NCBI GenBank assembly: GCA_947446975.1
Contig: CANFHM010000005.1
Location: forward strand, 1-64,000
Direction of reading: 5' to 3'
Origin: Microthrixaceae bacterium
GTDB lineage: Bacteria > Actinomycetota > Acidimicrobiia > Acidimicrobiales > Acidimicrobilacustridaceae
DNA length: 64,000 nt
Each line of letters starts with the position of its first letter. Within the stretch, counting starts at the first letter, position 1. The notes under the pieces are model-generated. The model was not told the DNA's origin. It worked only from the letters and a program-made list of their open reading frames with translations, and ran no database searches. A program made the translations under genes and the position numbers. Positions 32,488 through 41,921 of this stretch are shown here, piece by piece.

Positions 32488-33939
32488 GTGGCCGACGAAC
32501 CGATCCCCACCGCCGCGCAGCTGCTGCGCTCGCGAGGGGTTGCGCCCCTGCTCATGGCCTCCACCATGGCCAGCATGGCGGCGATCATCCAGGTCACGGC
32601 GCTCGGCATCCTGCTCTACGACCTGTCCCATCGCGATCTCGATCTCGGGCTGCTGGGCCTCGCCGAGTTCCTCCCGGCCATGCTCCTCATGACCGTCACC
32701 GGTTCGTTCGCCGATCGCTTCGACCGCCGCCGCATCGTCTCGATCGGACTCATCGGCGAGATGCTGTGCTGCTCGGCCCTGGCCTGGTACGCCGGCTCGG
32801 GTCACCGGCTCACCTGGCCCATCTTCGCGATCGTGCTGGCGTTCGGCACCGCCCGGGCCTTCGTCAATCCGGCGATCCGCTCGATGCCAGCCGACTTCGC
32901 ACCACCGGGTGGTCTCCCCCGACTCACGGCGTTCAACATCGCCGGCTGGCAGACCTCGGTCATCATCGGGCCGGTGCTGGCCGGCTTCCTCTACGTGGCA
33001 TCGCCCACCTGGCCGTTCATCGCCTGCATGACTCTCACCGCGGCCGGCGCCGTCGTGATCCGCTTCGCCCCCCGCATGGCACCAGCGCATCGCGATGGCT
33101 CCATCAACGGCCCCGCTGCGGCGGCGCTGGTCGATCTCGCCGACGAGGCCCGCCCGGCTGAGCTGCTCGATGCCACGGGTGAGGCGTTCGCCCGCACCCT
33201 CGAGCACGGCGCTGATGGCTCTGCATCTGCACCCGATGCCACTGCCCCCGACGCCCCGCCACCCGATGTGTCGACGGACGGAACCGAGGACACGAACTCG
33301 ACCGACCAGCCCCGCAGTCGCTGGCACGACGCCTCCGAGGGGTTCCGCGTGATCCGCAGGAATCCGATCCTGCTCGGCGCCATCTCACTCGATCTCTTCG
33401 CCGTGCTGTTCGGCGGAGCGGTGGCCCTGCTGCCCGCCATCGCCTCCAAGCAGCTGCATGTGAACGCGGTCGGGCTCGGCTGGCTGCGGGCCGCCGGGGG
33501 CATCGGTGCCGCCTCGGTCACGTTCTGGCTGAGCGCCCGTCCGCTGCGGCGCCGCATCGGTCCGATCCTGTTCGTCGTGGTGGCCCTGTTCGGCATGTTC
33601 ACCATCGTGCTCGGGGTCACCCACAACTTCACCGTGGCGTTCCTGGCCATGCTGCTGCTCAGCGCCGTGGATTCGGTGAGCGTGTTCATCCGCGGCACCC
33701 TCGTCCCACTCGTCACGCCGAGCGCCGCACGAGGACGCGTCATGGCCGTGGAGGGCGTCTTCCTCGGCGCCTCGAACGAACTCGGCGCCTTCGAGTCGGG
33801 CGTGGCGGGTCAGCTGCTGGGGACCGGTCCGGCGGTCGTCCTCGGAGGCATCGCCACCCTCGGCGTCGTGGCGGTGTGGGCCATGCTGTTCCCGAGCCTC
33901 GCCCGGGTGGATCGGTTCCCGGAACGTCCGCCGGAGTGA
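32488..33939 (+). CDS. MFS transporter (EntS/enterobactin-exporter-like group)
   Basis: 483 residues from GTG 32488, 12 membrane helices with a long central loop (about 200-280) rich in Ala, Pro and Asp. MFS motif A-like GSFADRFDRRRIVSIGL between helices 2 and 3. N-terminal part (LLRSRGVAPLLMASTMASMAAIIQVTALG) and C-terminal part (LGWLRAAGGIGAASVTFWLS) resemble the enterobactin exporter-like MFS_3 group. Cargo not determinable. Five bases after the MBL gene, so same transcript as orn. Confidence 0.85.
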   Translation: MADEPIPTAAQLLRSRGVAPLLMASTMASMAAIIQVTALGILLYDLSHRDLDLGLLGLAEFLPAMLLMTVTGSFADRFDRRRIVSIGLIGEMLCCSALAWYAGSGHRLTWPIFAIVLAFGTARAFVNPAIRSMPADFAPPGGLPRLTAFNIAGWQTSVIIGPVLAGFLYVASPTWPFIACMTLTAAGAVVIRFAPRMAPAHRDGSINGPAAAALVDLADEARPAELLDATGEAFARTLEHGADGSASAPDATAPDAPPPDVSTDGTEDTNSTDQPRSRWHDASEGFRVIRRNPILLGAISLDLFAVLFGGAVALLPAIASKQLHVNAVGLGWLRAAGGIGAASVTFWLSARPLRRRIGPILFVVVALFGMFTIVLGVTHNFTVAFLAMLLLSAVDSVSVFIRGTLVPLVTPSAARGRVMAVEGVFLGASNELGAFESGVAGQLLGTGPAVVLGGIATLGVVAVWAMLFPSLARVDRFPERPPE

Positions 33940-33957
33940 TCCTGCCCGGCCGATCGA

Positions 33958-34827
33958 TCAGCGGACGATCACCCATTCCCCGGTGAGCGTGCGGCCCCGC
34001 ACCCGATCCTCCGCCGCCAGTTTGAGCAGATGGGCGTGCACGGATCGCCGCGCCATCGGCACCAGTTCGGGCACGAGCCCGATGTAGAGCTCGTCCACGA
34101 TCATCCTGATCCGCGTGCGCTTCTCACGGGCCACGATGGCGAGCACCTGGGCCTCACGTTCGAGTCGATGCTCGATGTACCAGTCGATCAGCCGGTTCGG
34201 ATCCTCGATGAGATGACCGTGTCCGGGAGCGATGGACCGCAGGCGCAGCGACCGCACATGGGCGAGTGAGTCGAGATAGGCCGCCATGTCGCCATCGGGG
34301 GGTCGGATCACGACCGTGGACCCCTCCATCACGTGATCGCCGGAGAAGAGCATGCGCTCCTCCTCCAGCAGGAAGCACAGATGGTTCGAGGCGTGTCCCG
34401 GGGTGTGGTGGGCGGTGAGCCGGAACTCGGTGGCCTCGATCTGGTCGCCGTGGGCGAGACGGCGGTCGACCCGCAGGCCGTTGCGGTTGCCGAAGGCCAG
34501 CACCGGTGCACCACTGGCGGCCCGGAGAGCGGCAGCGCCGGGCGAATGATCGGGGTGGGTGTGGGTGCACACGATCCACCGGATGCGATCGCCGCCGGCA
34601 CCCATGATCGCCTCGAGATGGTCCGGATCCTCGGGGCCGGGATCGACGACCACGATCTCGTCCACGCCGATGAGATAGGTGTTGGTGCCCGGTCCGGTCA
34701 TGCGTCCCGGGTTCGGGGCCAGCACCCGACGGACCAGCGGCGAGAGCGCCCGTGGCACACCGGCGAGCAGTGCAGGACGCGTGTCGACGGGATCGGGGAT
34801 CGCCGCGGCGCCGTCGGGTTCAGTCAT
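33958..34827 (-). CDS. Metallo-beta-lactamase fold protein, LACTB2-like
   Basis: 289 residues from ATG 34827. Conserved N-terminal region VLAPNPGRMTGPGTNTYLIG, metal motif THTHPDHSPGA, HTPGHASNHLCFLLEEERMLFSGDHVM, and GHGHLI, followed by a C-terminal winged-helix tail (REKRTRIRMIVDELYIG). This is the LACTB2/Rv2677-type architecture; human LACTB2 is an endoribonuclease but the bacterial role is not known. ATG overlaps the end of the fxsA gene by eight bases. Confidence 0.88.
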   Translation of the reverse strand: MTEPDGAAAIPDPVDTRPALLAGVPRALSPLVRRVLAPNPGRMTGPGTNTYLIGVDEIVVVDPGPEDPDHLEAIMGAGGDRIRWIVCTHTHPDHSPGAAALRAASGAPVLAFGNRNGLRVDRRLAHGDQIEATEFRLTAHHTPGHASNHLCFLLEEERMLFSGDHVMEGSTVVIRPPDGDMAAYLDSLAHVRSLRLRSIAPGHGHLIEDPNRLIDWYIEHRLEREAQVLAIVAREKRTRIRMIVDELYIGLVPELVPMARRSVHAHLLKLAAEDRVRGRTLTGEWVIVR

Positions 34828-35311
34828 CGTCGATGACCGGGCCGAGTTCGGCGATGGGATGGGTCGAGGGTGGCCTGTTCCGGGTGACATCACCGAGGTA
34901 CTCGACCTCGATCACCGAACCGTCGGCGGTGCGGCGGGTGACGCGGGTCGTGCCCTTCAGGCTCCATCGAGCGATGAGTCGGTTGCGCACGAGCGCTCGC
35001 ACCGGCGGGACGAGCAGCAGGAGCCCGATGCCGTCGCTGATGAACCCGGGCACGATGCACAGGGCCCCGGCGACCACGATGAGCCCACCGTCGACCAGCG
35101 ACCTCGTGGGCATCTCACCCCGGGCGAGTGATTCGCGCAGGCGACGCAGCACGGCGACACCCTCACGCTTGACCAGCCACGCCCCGAAGAAGCTGAGCAC
35201 CACGAGCAGTGCCAGCGCCGGGAACAGACCCATGAGGTGGGCCATCTGCACGAGGACGTAGAGCTCCACCAGGGGAGCCACCACGAACAGCAGGAACAGC
35301 ACGACGAACAT
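34820..35311 (-). CDS. fxsA: FxsA family membrane protein
   Basis: 163 residues. N-terminal two membrane helices (LFLLFVVAPLVELYVLVQMAHLMGLFPALALLVVLSFFGAWLVKREG), a cytoplasmic loop, a third hydrophobic region (LIVVAGALCIVPGFISDGIGLLLLV) and a charged tail, the standard FxsA layout. In E. coli FxsA lessens F-factor exclusion of phage T7; the general role is unclear. Leaderless start with TAGCAT six bases upstream. Confidence 0.9.
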   Translation of the reverse strand: MFVVLFLLFVVAPLVELYVLVQMAHLMGLFPALALLVVLSFFGAWLVKREGVAVLRRLRESLARGEMPTRSLVDGGLIVVAGALCIVPGFISDGIGLLLLVPPVRALVRNRLIARWSLKGTTRVTRRTADGSVIEVEYLGDVTRNRPPSTHPIAELGPVIDDD

Positions 35312-35317
35312 CTGGCG

Positions 35318-35323
35318 ATGCTA
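35318..35323 (-). promoter_or_regulatory. -10 box TAGCAT, leaderless start of fxsA
   Basis: TAGCAT, six bases, ATG 35311 on the minus strand. Confidence 0.6.
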
Positions 35324-35388
35324 CCGGCGCTCCCCGGCCACCCATCGGCGCCCGAGTCGATCCGGGGCTCGCTCCGATGGCGGCCACC

Positions 35389-35394
35389 TACGAT
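35389..35394 (+). promoter_or_regulatory. -10 box TACGAT, leaderless start at 35401
   Basis: TACGAT, six bases, GTG 35401. It argues against the ATG at 35377, which would lie upstream of the transcript. Confidence 0.6.
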
Positions 35395-35400
35395 GGTCGG

Positions 35401-36117
35401 GTGCCAAGAGCGATCGTCCATATCGGTACCCACAAGACCGGGACCACGACGTTCCAGCGCTGGGCCCACGCCAATCGCGGCGAGATGCAGGCGGCCACCG
35501 GTGTCCGGTTCTACCGGAGCATGTTCGCCACGGGTCTGGCCACCCGATCACATTTCGAACTCGCCCTCGTGGCGATGCGCCCGGAGCGATGGTTCGTGGG
35601 GCGGAACATCATCCCGGAGTGGGAGACGCCCGACTTCGGGGCGCGCCTCGAGGCCCATCTGCGCGCCGAACTGGACGGTGAGGATCTGATCATCTCCTCG
35701 GAGGATCTCTCGCTGCTGCGCCATCCCGACGAGGTGGCCACCCTGCGGGAGCTGCTCGCCGGCTACGACCTCGAGTTCATCGCCGTGCGCCGCGATCCCG
35801 TCGAGTTCCTGCGGTCCTACCGCGCCTGGATGTCGTACAACGCGCTCGAGCCGAGCGACGACCCGACCTCGGTGCTGCATGCCACCCCCGACTCCTGGAT
35901 CCTCGACTTCGAGGCGCTCGATCCGCTTTACCCGGGTCTGCAGTGGATCGGGTACGAGGACGCGATGGACCGTCATGGTTCGATCATCCCCGCCCTGATC
36001 GAGGGCATGGGACTCGAGACCGCAGGGCTGCCCGACTGGCGCGTCCCACCGCTCAACGTGTCCAACGGCAAGCTGCGCAGGAGCATCAACCGACTGCGCT
36101 GGCGGCTGCGGCGCTGA
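35401..36117 (+). CDS. Sulfotransferase-like P-loop protein
   Basis: 238 residues. The N-terminus has a PAPS-type phosphate-binding loop, VHIGTHKTGTTTFQRW (residues about 5-18). ISSEDLSLL and the segment FIAVRRDPVEFLRSYRAWM, equivalent to the 3'-phosphate loop with Arg and Ser, follow. The shape fits small bacterial sulfotransferase/GT-like proteins that modify surface glycans. Acceptor unknown. Single-gene transcript that ends before a hairpin shared with whiB. Confidence 0.78.
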   Translation: MPRAIVHIGTHKTGTTTFQRWAHANRGEMQAATGVRFYRSMFATGLATRSHFELALVAMRPERWFVGRNIIPEWETPDFGARLEAHLRAELDGEDLIISSEDLSLLRHPDEVATLRELLAGYDLEFIAVRRDPVEFLRSYRAWMSYNALEPSDDPTSVLHATPDSWILDFEALDPLYPGLQWIGYEDAMDRHGSIIPALIEGMGLETAGLPDWRVPPLNVSNGKLRRSINRLRWRLRR

Positions 36118-36133
36118 CCGGGCCGAGAAATGC

Positions 36134-36171
36134 CCCGGCGCTGGGTCGGACGGACCGTCCCCAGCGCCGGG
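36134..36171. terminator. Bidirectional hairpin terminator
   Basis: CCCGGCGCTGGG and CCCAGCGCCGGG form a 12-bp stem around a 14-base loop, between the convergent sulfotransferase-like and whiB genes. No clear T-run. Confidence 0.6.
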
Positions 36172-36225
36172 TATGCAGCGATCGCCCGTCCCCCCGAACA
36201 GGCGTCGCAGTCCTTGTGGCGGGCC

Positions 36226-36501
36226 TCAGCCCAGCTGGGCCGCCAGGATCTGGCGGCGCTCCGCCTCGTTGAGTCCGCCCCAGATGCCGTGCGGCTCACG
36301 GATCTCGATGGCGTAGTCGAGGCAGGCCCGCTTCACACTGCAGTCCACGCAGATCTCCTTGGCCCGGGCCTCGCGACGGAGCTTGTCCTCCTTGCGCTCG
36401 AACTGCGGCGGCGGGAAGAAGACCGTGGCATGCGGGCCACGGCATGCTGCCTTCAGCTGCCAGTTCTCGTCGACCTGTGTTGCGATCTGCTGTGCACTCA
36501 C
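36226..36501 (-). CDS. WhiB-family iron-sulfur regulator
   Basis: 91 residues from GTG 36501. Four Cys expected for a 4Fe-4S cluster: AACRG, then ICVDC and RACLDYAIE. The GIWGGLNEAERR turn follows, then a short basic end. Wbl proteins occur only in actinobacteria and act with the primary sigma factor. Location beside two ArsA-like ATPases resembles mycobacterial whiB4 beside Rv3679-Rv3680, so a WhiB4-like redox role is possible. A longer start at ATG 36558 lies upstream of the mapped promoter and is rejected. Confidence 0.93.
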   Translation of the reverse strand: MSAQQIATQVDENWQLKAACRGPHATVFFPPPQFERKEDKLRREARAKEICVDCSVKRACLDYAIEIREPHGIWGGLNEAERRQILAAQLG

Positions 36502-36510
36502 GGTGGTACA

Positions 36511-36529
36511 GCCCCCTCTCCGAGGGGGC
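36511..36529. promoter_or_regulatory. Perfect 8-bp inverted repeat at whiB transcription start
   Basis: GCCCCCTC and GAGGGGGC flank a three-base TCC centre. Given the -10 at 36530-36535, this element spans the likely +1 region and whiB leader. It could be an operator or a hairpin at the RNA 5' end. Confidence 0.6.
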
Positions 36530-36558
36530 AACGTAGTGTGTCCGATGACACACCGCAA
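36530..36558 (-). promoter_or_regulatory. whiB promoter, -35 TTGCGG / -10 TACGTT
   Basis: On the minus strand TTGCGG (36558-36553), 17 bases, TACGTT (36535-36530). A good primary-sigma-type promoter; leader about 20 bases. Confidence 0.6.
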
Positions 36559-36594
36559 GAGGAAAATGTGACGAATGTCTCGTCATATTTAGCG

Positions 36595-37986
36595 CTAATC
36601 AGCGCTCGCCGAGGCCCCTCCGGATCGATCGCGGTAGTCCTTCGCCCCGCCCGATTCCGGTTCGACCTCGAGCACGAGTCCGTCGATCGACACGACCCTG
36701 ATGGCCTCGAGCTCCTCGATCGGCGTGGCCCGGTTGGTGGAGGCGCGCCAGAGGGCGTCGCGGATCTGCACGACACCGTCGGGATCCACCGCGCTCACGG
36801 CGCGGCCCACCTCACCGATCATCCATTCGCGTCCGATGGTGGGCGTGGAGAATCGGGTGCGCACCATCGAGGGCATACCGGCGACGAACACCAGCACCAC
36901 GGCGATGATCGCGAACCCGAGCGTGATCCACGACAGCGAGACGCCGTCGTAGAGGGCGAAGGAACCGACCACGAACATGACGACACCGGCGCCGGTCCAG
37001 AACCTCGGGACCCCCGTCTGCACGTCGACGGCGAAGGCCAGCATCGACAGACCGATCAGCGCCAGTCCCCACCAGCGGATGGGCAGGACGCCGAGGCCGT
37101 AGCCGGCGAGGATGAACGATCCGGCACCGACCACGCCTGCGACACCGACACCAGCGGTGAAGAGCTCGAAGATGATGAGTGCGAGACCGACCGTGAGCAG
37201 CAGATAGGCCACCGCGGGACTGGCCACGGTGTGCATCAGCTGTGAGAACAGCGAGAGCTGACCGAACCGCACCTGGGTGATCGGCTCGCGACGGGTCTCG
37301 CCGTTGTCGGCGGGCACCTCGCGGGTGCGCACACCGGGGAGGTTCACGACGAAGTCGCCGATGGTGGGTGCCGCTGCCGTGGTGATCCCCAGATCAGCGG
37401 CCTCCTGGCTGCCGACTGTGCGATCACGGATGGGATCGAGGCGACGCATGTCGAGGCCGTCGATGACGGGTGCACCGGCATCACCGAGGCGGGTGCCCGG
37501 GGCCATGCCCACCTGATCGGCGGCGCCGACGAGCTGCGCCGCCGCACTGGTGAGGCTGGATCCCGAGGGGCCGACCCATACGGCGATCGGCACGGTGGAG
37601 CTGAGCATCCGACCGAGCAGCGCACCGAGCGCCGAGGTGTCGACGACGACGCCGTCGGAGTTCATCTGGAACACGAGGGCGGTGGCGCCCTCGGTCTCGG
37701 CATCGGTGATCGATTGACGAAGGAAATCCATCAGCACCGGATCGAGCAGGCCCCCGGCCTCGACGACGGCGACGAACCCGGGATCACCATTGGCGACATC
37801 GGCGAAAGCGGTGATGCTCGTGGTGGCGCCGTCCGCACCGGACACGACCGATGCCGGAGACTGGAGATCGTCGGTCGGAGCGGCACCGGCGGCGGGAGCG
37901 AGCGCACCGAGGACCACCAGCAGCAGGGCGGCGAACAGAAGACCCGGACCCGTTCGGCGCCGGGCAGTGAGGATGCCCGGGGTCAT
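36595..37986 (-). CDS. NfeD-family membrane serine protease-like protein
   Basis: 463 residues. Signal peptide (LLFAALLLVVLGALAPAAGA), a ClpP-like extracytoplasmic domain with VWVGPSGSSLTSAAAQLVGAADQVGMAPGT that holds the candidate catalytic Ser, four or so membrane helices (LGLALIIFELFTAGVGVAGVVG...), and a C-terminal OB-fold NfeD domain (IGEVGRAVSAVDPDGVVQIRDALWRA). Long-type NfeD proteins cleave stomatin-like partners; none is next to it here. Divergent from the ArsA pair. Confidence 0.88.
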   Translation of the reverse strand: MTPGILTARRRTGPGLLFAALLLVVLGALAPAAGAAPTDDLQSPASVVSGADGATTSITAFADVANGDPGFVAVVEAGGLLDPVLMDFLRQSITDAETEGATALVFQMNSDGVVVDTSALGALLGRMLSSTVPIAVWVGPSGSSLTSAAAQLVGAADQVGMAPGTRLGDAGAPVIDGLDMRRLDPIRDRTVGSQEAADLGITTAAAPTIGDFVVNLPGVRTREVPADNGETRREPITQVRFGQLSLFSQLMHTVASPAVAYLLLTVGLALIIFELFTAGVGVAGVVGAGSFILAGYGLGVLPIRWWGLALIGLSMLAFAVDVQTGVPRFWTGAGVVMFVVGSFALYDGVSLSWITLGFAIIAVVLVFVAGMPSMVRTRFSTPTIGREWMIGEVGRAVSAVDPDGVVQIRDALWRASTNRATPIEELEAIRVVSIDGLVLEVEPESGGAKDYRDRSGGASASAD

Positions 37987-38021
37987 GGGTAGTGTGCGCA
38001 CGTCGAGCCTCCGAGGGGAAC

Positions 38022-38999
38022 ATGGACCCTGCGCATTTCTTCGCAGCATCACGGGTGCTCATCGTCGCCGGGAAGGGCGGCGTGGGCAAGACCACTGTAT
38101 GCGCGACCCTCGCCGGAGCCGCCTCCGAGGCCGGTCTCTCGGTCATGGTCGTCAGGCTCACTCCCGGTGGCGCGCTGCACCGCCTCTTCGACGCTGCACC
38201 CATCACCTCGAGCGGCTCGATCCTGCGGGCCGGCGGGGCCGGGCGGGGTCCCATCACCGGTCGGCTGGTCACCTCCGACGAGGCGCTGCTCGAGTACCTC
38301 GAGGACCACGGGCTGCAGCGCATCACCAAGCGACTGGTCACCTCCGGAGCGCTCGACGTGGTCATCACCGCCGCCCCCGGCATCCGCGACCTCCTCGTGC
38401 TCGGTCGGGTGAAGCAGCTCGAATCGGCCCGGGCCGCCGATCTCATCATCGTGGACGCTCCGGCCGCCGGACATGCGGTGTCGTTCCTGCGAGCGCCCGC
38501 CGGGCTCCGCGACGCCGTCACCGCAGGGCCGATCGCCACCCAGGCCACCGAGGTCCTCACCATGCTCGGCGATCCCGCCCGCTGTCGGGTGCTGCTGGTC
38601 ACCCTGCCCGAGGAGACCCCGGTCAACGAGCTGATCGAGACGGCGTACGCGCTCGAGGATGACGTCGGCGTGCAGCTCGGACCGGTGATCATCAACGGTG
38701 TGGCCCCGCGTCTCGACGGTCTCGACACCGATCCCCGGGCCACCCTCGACGCTCTCGAACCCACCGGAGCCACCGTCCTCGACGAGGATCTGCTCGATGC
38801 ACTTGCGGCGGCTGGCAGGTTCCGCACCGCATGGGAGTCCCGTCAGCGCGAGCAGCTCGACCGACTCGCCGAGCAGCTGCCGCTGCCACGGATCGCCCTG
38901 CCCCTCCAGTTCACCACCGACCTCGGGCCCACCCAGCTCGATGCGCTCGTGGCGGCGTTCTCCACCGGTCTGCACGAACTCGGCGGGGAGGTCCGGTGA
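38022..38999 (+). CDS. ArsA/Get3-like ATPase (first of a pair)
   Basis: 325 residues. Walker A VAGKGGVGKTTVCATLAG, an A'-type segment where the usual Asp-x-Asp-Pro-A is altered (VVRLTPGGALHRLF), LIIVDAPAAGHAVSFL, and a C-terminal region without membrane helices. The missing second Asp suggests the catalytic role lies with the partner. RBS GAGGGGAA; a TAGTGT -10 lies at 37988. Stop and ATG of the second ArsA-like gene overlap (TGATGA). Actinobacteria keep such pairs (mycobacterial Rv3679-Rv3680) and arsenite transport is not expected. Confidence 0.88.
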   Translation: MDPAHFFAASRVLIVAGKGGVGKTTVCATLAGAASEAGLSVMVVRLTPGGALHRLFDAAPITSSGSILRAGGAGRGPITGRLVTSDEALLEYLEDHGLQRITKRLVTSGALDVVITAAPGIRDLLVLGRVKQLESARAADLIIVDAPAAGHAVSFLRAPAGLRDAVTAGPIATQATEVLTMLGDPARCRVLLVTLPEETPVNELIETAYALEDDVGVQLGPVIINGVAPRLDGLDTDPRATLDALEPTGATVLDEDLLDALAAAGRFRTAWESRQREQLDRLAEQLPLPRIALPLQFTTDLGPTQLDALVAAFSTGLHELGGEVR

Positions 39000-40117
39000 T
39001 GACCACCGAGCCCACCATTGCGGCGAACCGCGATCCCCTCGGGCAGCTGCTCGACACCCATTCGGTGGTGGTGTGCACCGGGGCCGGTGGGGTCGGCAAG
39101 ACCACGAGCGCCGCCACCATCGCCCTCGAGGCCGCCCGTCGCGGACGACGGGTCTGCGTGGTCACCATCGATCCCGCCCGCCGGCTGGCCGACGCCATGG
39201 GTCTCGATGCTGAGACCGCCCGGGGTTCGGAGGCCATGCGGGTGGCCGGGCCGTGGGCCGGTGAGCTGTGGGCGGTGATGCTCGACACCAGGGCCACCTT
39301 CGCCGAACTCATCCGCACCTACGCCCCCACCCCGCAGCAGGCCCGGACCATCCTCGACAACACGTTCTTCCGCAACATCTCCGATGCGCTCTCCGGGACC
39401 CACGAGTACATGGCGATGGAGAAGCTGTACGAGCTGCACAACGACACGCGGTTCGACCTCGTCGTCGTCGACACCCCGCCCACCACGAACGCGCTCGAGT
39501 TCCTCGACGCACCAAACCGCATCACCCGATTCCTCGACCATCGTCTCTACAAGATGCTGGTCACCCCCTCGAAGGGTCTGGCCCGGGCGGTCAACCTCGC
39601 CGCCCAGACCTTCCTGCGCAGCATCTCGCGGGTCGTGGGGGCCGCCGTCGTCGACGATGTCATCGAGTTCTTCGCCAACTTCGAGGGCATGGAGGACGGC
39701 TTCCGGGCCCGGGCGGTGGCGGTGCGAGAACTGCTCGCCGCCGACACCACCACGTTCGTGCTGGTCACCGTGCCCCGCCGTGACATCGCCGAGGAGGCCA
39801 CCTCGTTCGTCACCGAACTCGGGGCCGCCGGGATCTCCGTGGATGCGCTCATCGTCAACCGGGTGCATCCCCGCTTCACGGGACGCAGCACCGACGAACT
39901 CCACGCCGACCTGGACCGGTTCATCGGCACACCGCTCGAACCGCTGGTCTCCTCACTGCTCGATGCGGTCACCATCGCCACCACCGAACTCGACCATCTC
40001 GCCTCGCTCACCGAGGCGCTGCCCGACGCCCCCGTGGTGCGGGTGCCGTTCCTCGACGCCGATGTGCACGATCTCGACGGACTCGAACGACTCACCGGTC
40101 ACCTCTTCGCCGACTGA
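38999..40117 (+). CDS. ArsA/Get3-like ATPase (second of a pair)
   Basis: 372 residues. Walker A TGAGGVGKTTSAATIAL, VVTIDPARRLADAMG (intact A' motif), DNTFFRNISDALSGTHEYMAMEKLYEL, DLVVVDTPPTTNALEFLDAP (Walker B) and VNRVHPRF. This is the complete member of the pair, and it probably forms a heterodimer with the preceding protein. Known work on the mycobacterial pair points to metabolic and redox stress functions; in this genome WhiB, NfeD and a receiver gene are neighbours. Confidence 0.88.
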   Translation: MTTEPTIAANRDPLGQLLDTHSVVVCTGAGGVGKTTSAATIALEAARRGRRVCVVTIDPARRLADAMGLDAETARGSEAMRVAGPWAGELWAVMLDTRATFAELIRTYAPTPQQARTILDNTFFRNISDALSGTHEYMAMEKLYELHNDTRFDLVVVDTPPTTNALEFLDAPNRITRFLDHRLYKMLVTPSKGLARAVNLAAQTFLRSISRVVGAAVVDDVIEFFANFEGMEDGFRARAVAVRELLAADTTTFVLVTVPRRDIAEEATSFVTELGAAGISVDALIVNRVHPRFTGRSTDELHADLDRFIGTPLEPLVSSLLDAVTIATTELDHLASLTEALPDAPVVRVPFLDADVHDLDGLERLTGHLFAD

Positions 40118-40162
40118 GCTCCACCACCCGTGCGATGGTTGGGCGGCTCGGGGCCGAACCGA

Positions 40163-40168
40163 TAGCCT
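40163..40168 (+). promoter_or_regulatory. -10 box TAGCCT, leaderless start at 40176
   Basis: TAGCCT, seven bases, GTG 40176; sets the start of the receiver gene. Confidence 0.55.
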
Positions 40169-40175
40169 CGGCGCC

Positions 40176-40607
40176 GTGCCGACCATCCTCCTTGCCACCG
40201 ACGCCGACTGGATCCTCGACGAGGTCGATGCCGCCCTCTCCGACGACGCCACCACCGTGTTCCGTGTCCGCCAGGGCATCGACGTGCTGCAGGCGATCGA
40301 CCAGCTCGCACCGGATCTCGTGATCCTCGACGAGCAGATCGGCAACATGGGCGGGATCGCCACCTGCCTCGCCATCCGCAACGCCGAGAGCGTCGACCGC
40401 ATCCCCATCACCGCCGTGCTGCTGCTGCTCGACCGCGTGCACGATCTCTTCCAGGCCCAGCGCTGCGACGCCGACGGGTTCATCGTCAAGCCCTTCGACT
40501 CGCTGACCCTGCGCCGGGCGGCCACCGCACTGCTCGCCGGTGAGGGATTCGAGGACGCCATCTCGCTCATCACCGGCGAGGCCAGCGATCGCTCCGTCCG
40601 GGCCTGA
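40176..40607 (+). CDS. Stand-alone response-regulator receiver protein
   Basis: 143 residues, a single receiver domain and no output domain. Phosphorylation site in LVILDEQIGNMGG, with Asp near residue 49. The conserved Thr position is Ala-Val-Leu (ITAVLLLLD) and the Lys is in FIVKPFDSLTLR. The acidic pair at the N-terminus is present as ATDADW. Without a kinase nearby its input is unknown; it may act on the ArsA pair or a distant target. Confidence 0.83.
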   Translation: MPTILLATDADWILDEVDAALSDDATTVFRVRQGIDVLQAIDQLAPDLVILDEQIGNMGGIATCLAIRNAESVDRIPITAVLLLLDRVHDLFQAQRCDADGFIVKPFDSLTLRRAATALLAGEGFEDAISLITGEASDRSVRA

Positions 40608-40655
40608 ACCTGCCATTCGTGACGCTGCCCGAGGTCGGGTAGAGTCGCACTTTCA

Positions 40656-40729
<74 letters not shown>

Positions 40730-40735
40730 CCCGAC

Positions 40736-40766
40736 AGGATCCCTGCACCTCGGTGCGGGGATCCTT
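40736..40766 (+). terminator. Hairpin after tRNA-Pro
   Basis: AGGATCCCTGCACC pairs with GGTGCGGGGATCCT (one G-U) around a two-base loop, six bases after the tRNA. Likely terminator, though the T-run is short. Confidence 0.75.
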
Positions 40767-40814
40767 CGCGTTCGGGACCGGCCCCCGGCAGCCTGTGCCG
40801 CCGCCGGGATGCCG

Positions 40815-41852
<1,038 letters not shown>

Positions 41853-41921
41853 CTACCGGCAGGCCCCCATCGCGATGCCAACCGATATCGCCGGGATGCC
41901 CCCTGAGCTGGGGTTTCTCGC

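Noticed and set aside
38022-40117. Arsenite efflux by the two ArsA-like ATPases
   Set aside because: No arsB/acr3 or arsR nearby, and actinobacterial pairs of this kind are not arsenic genes.
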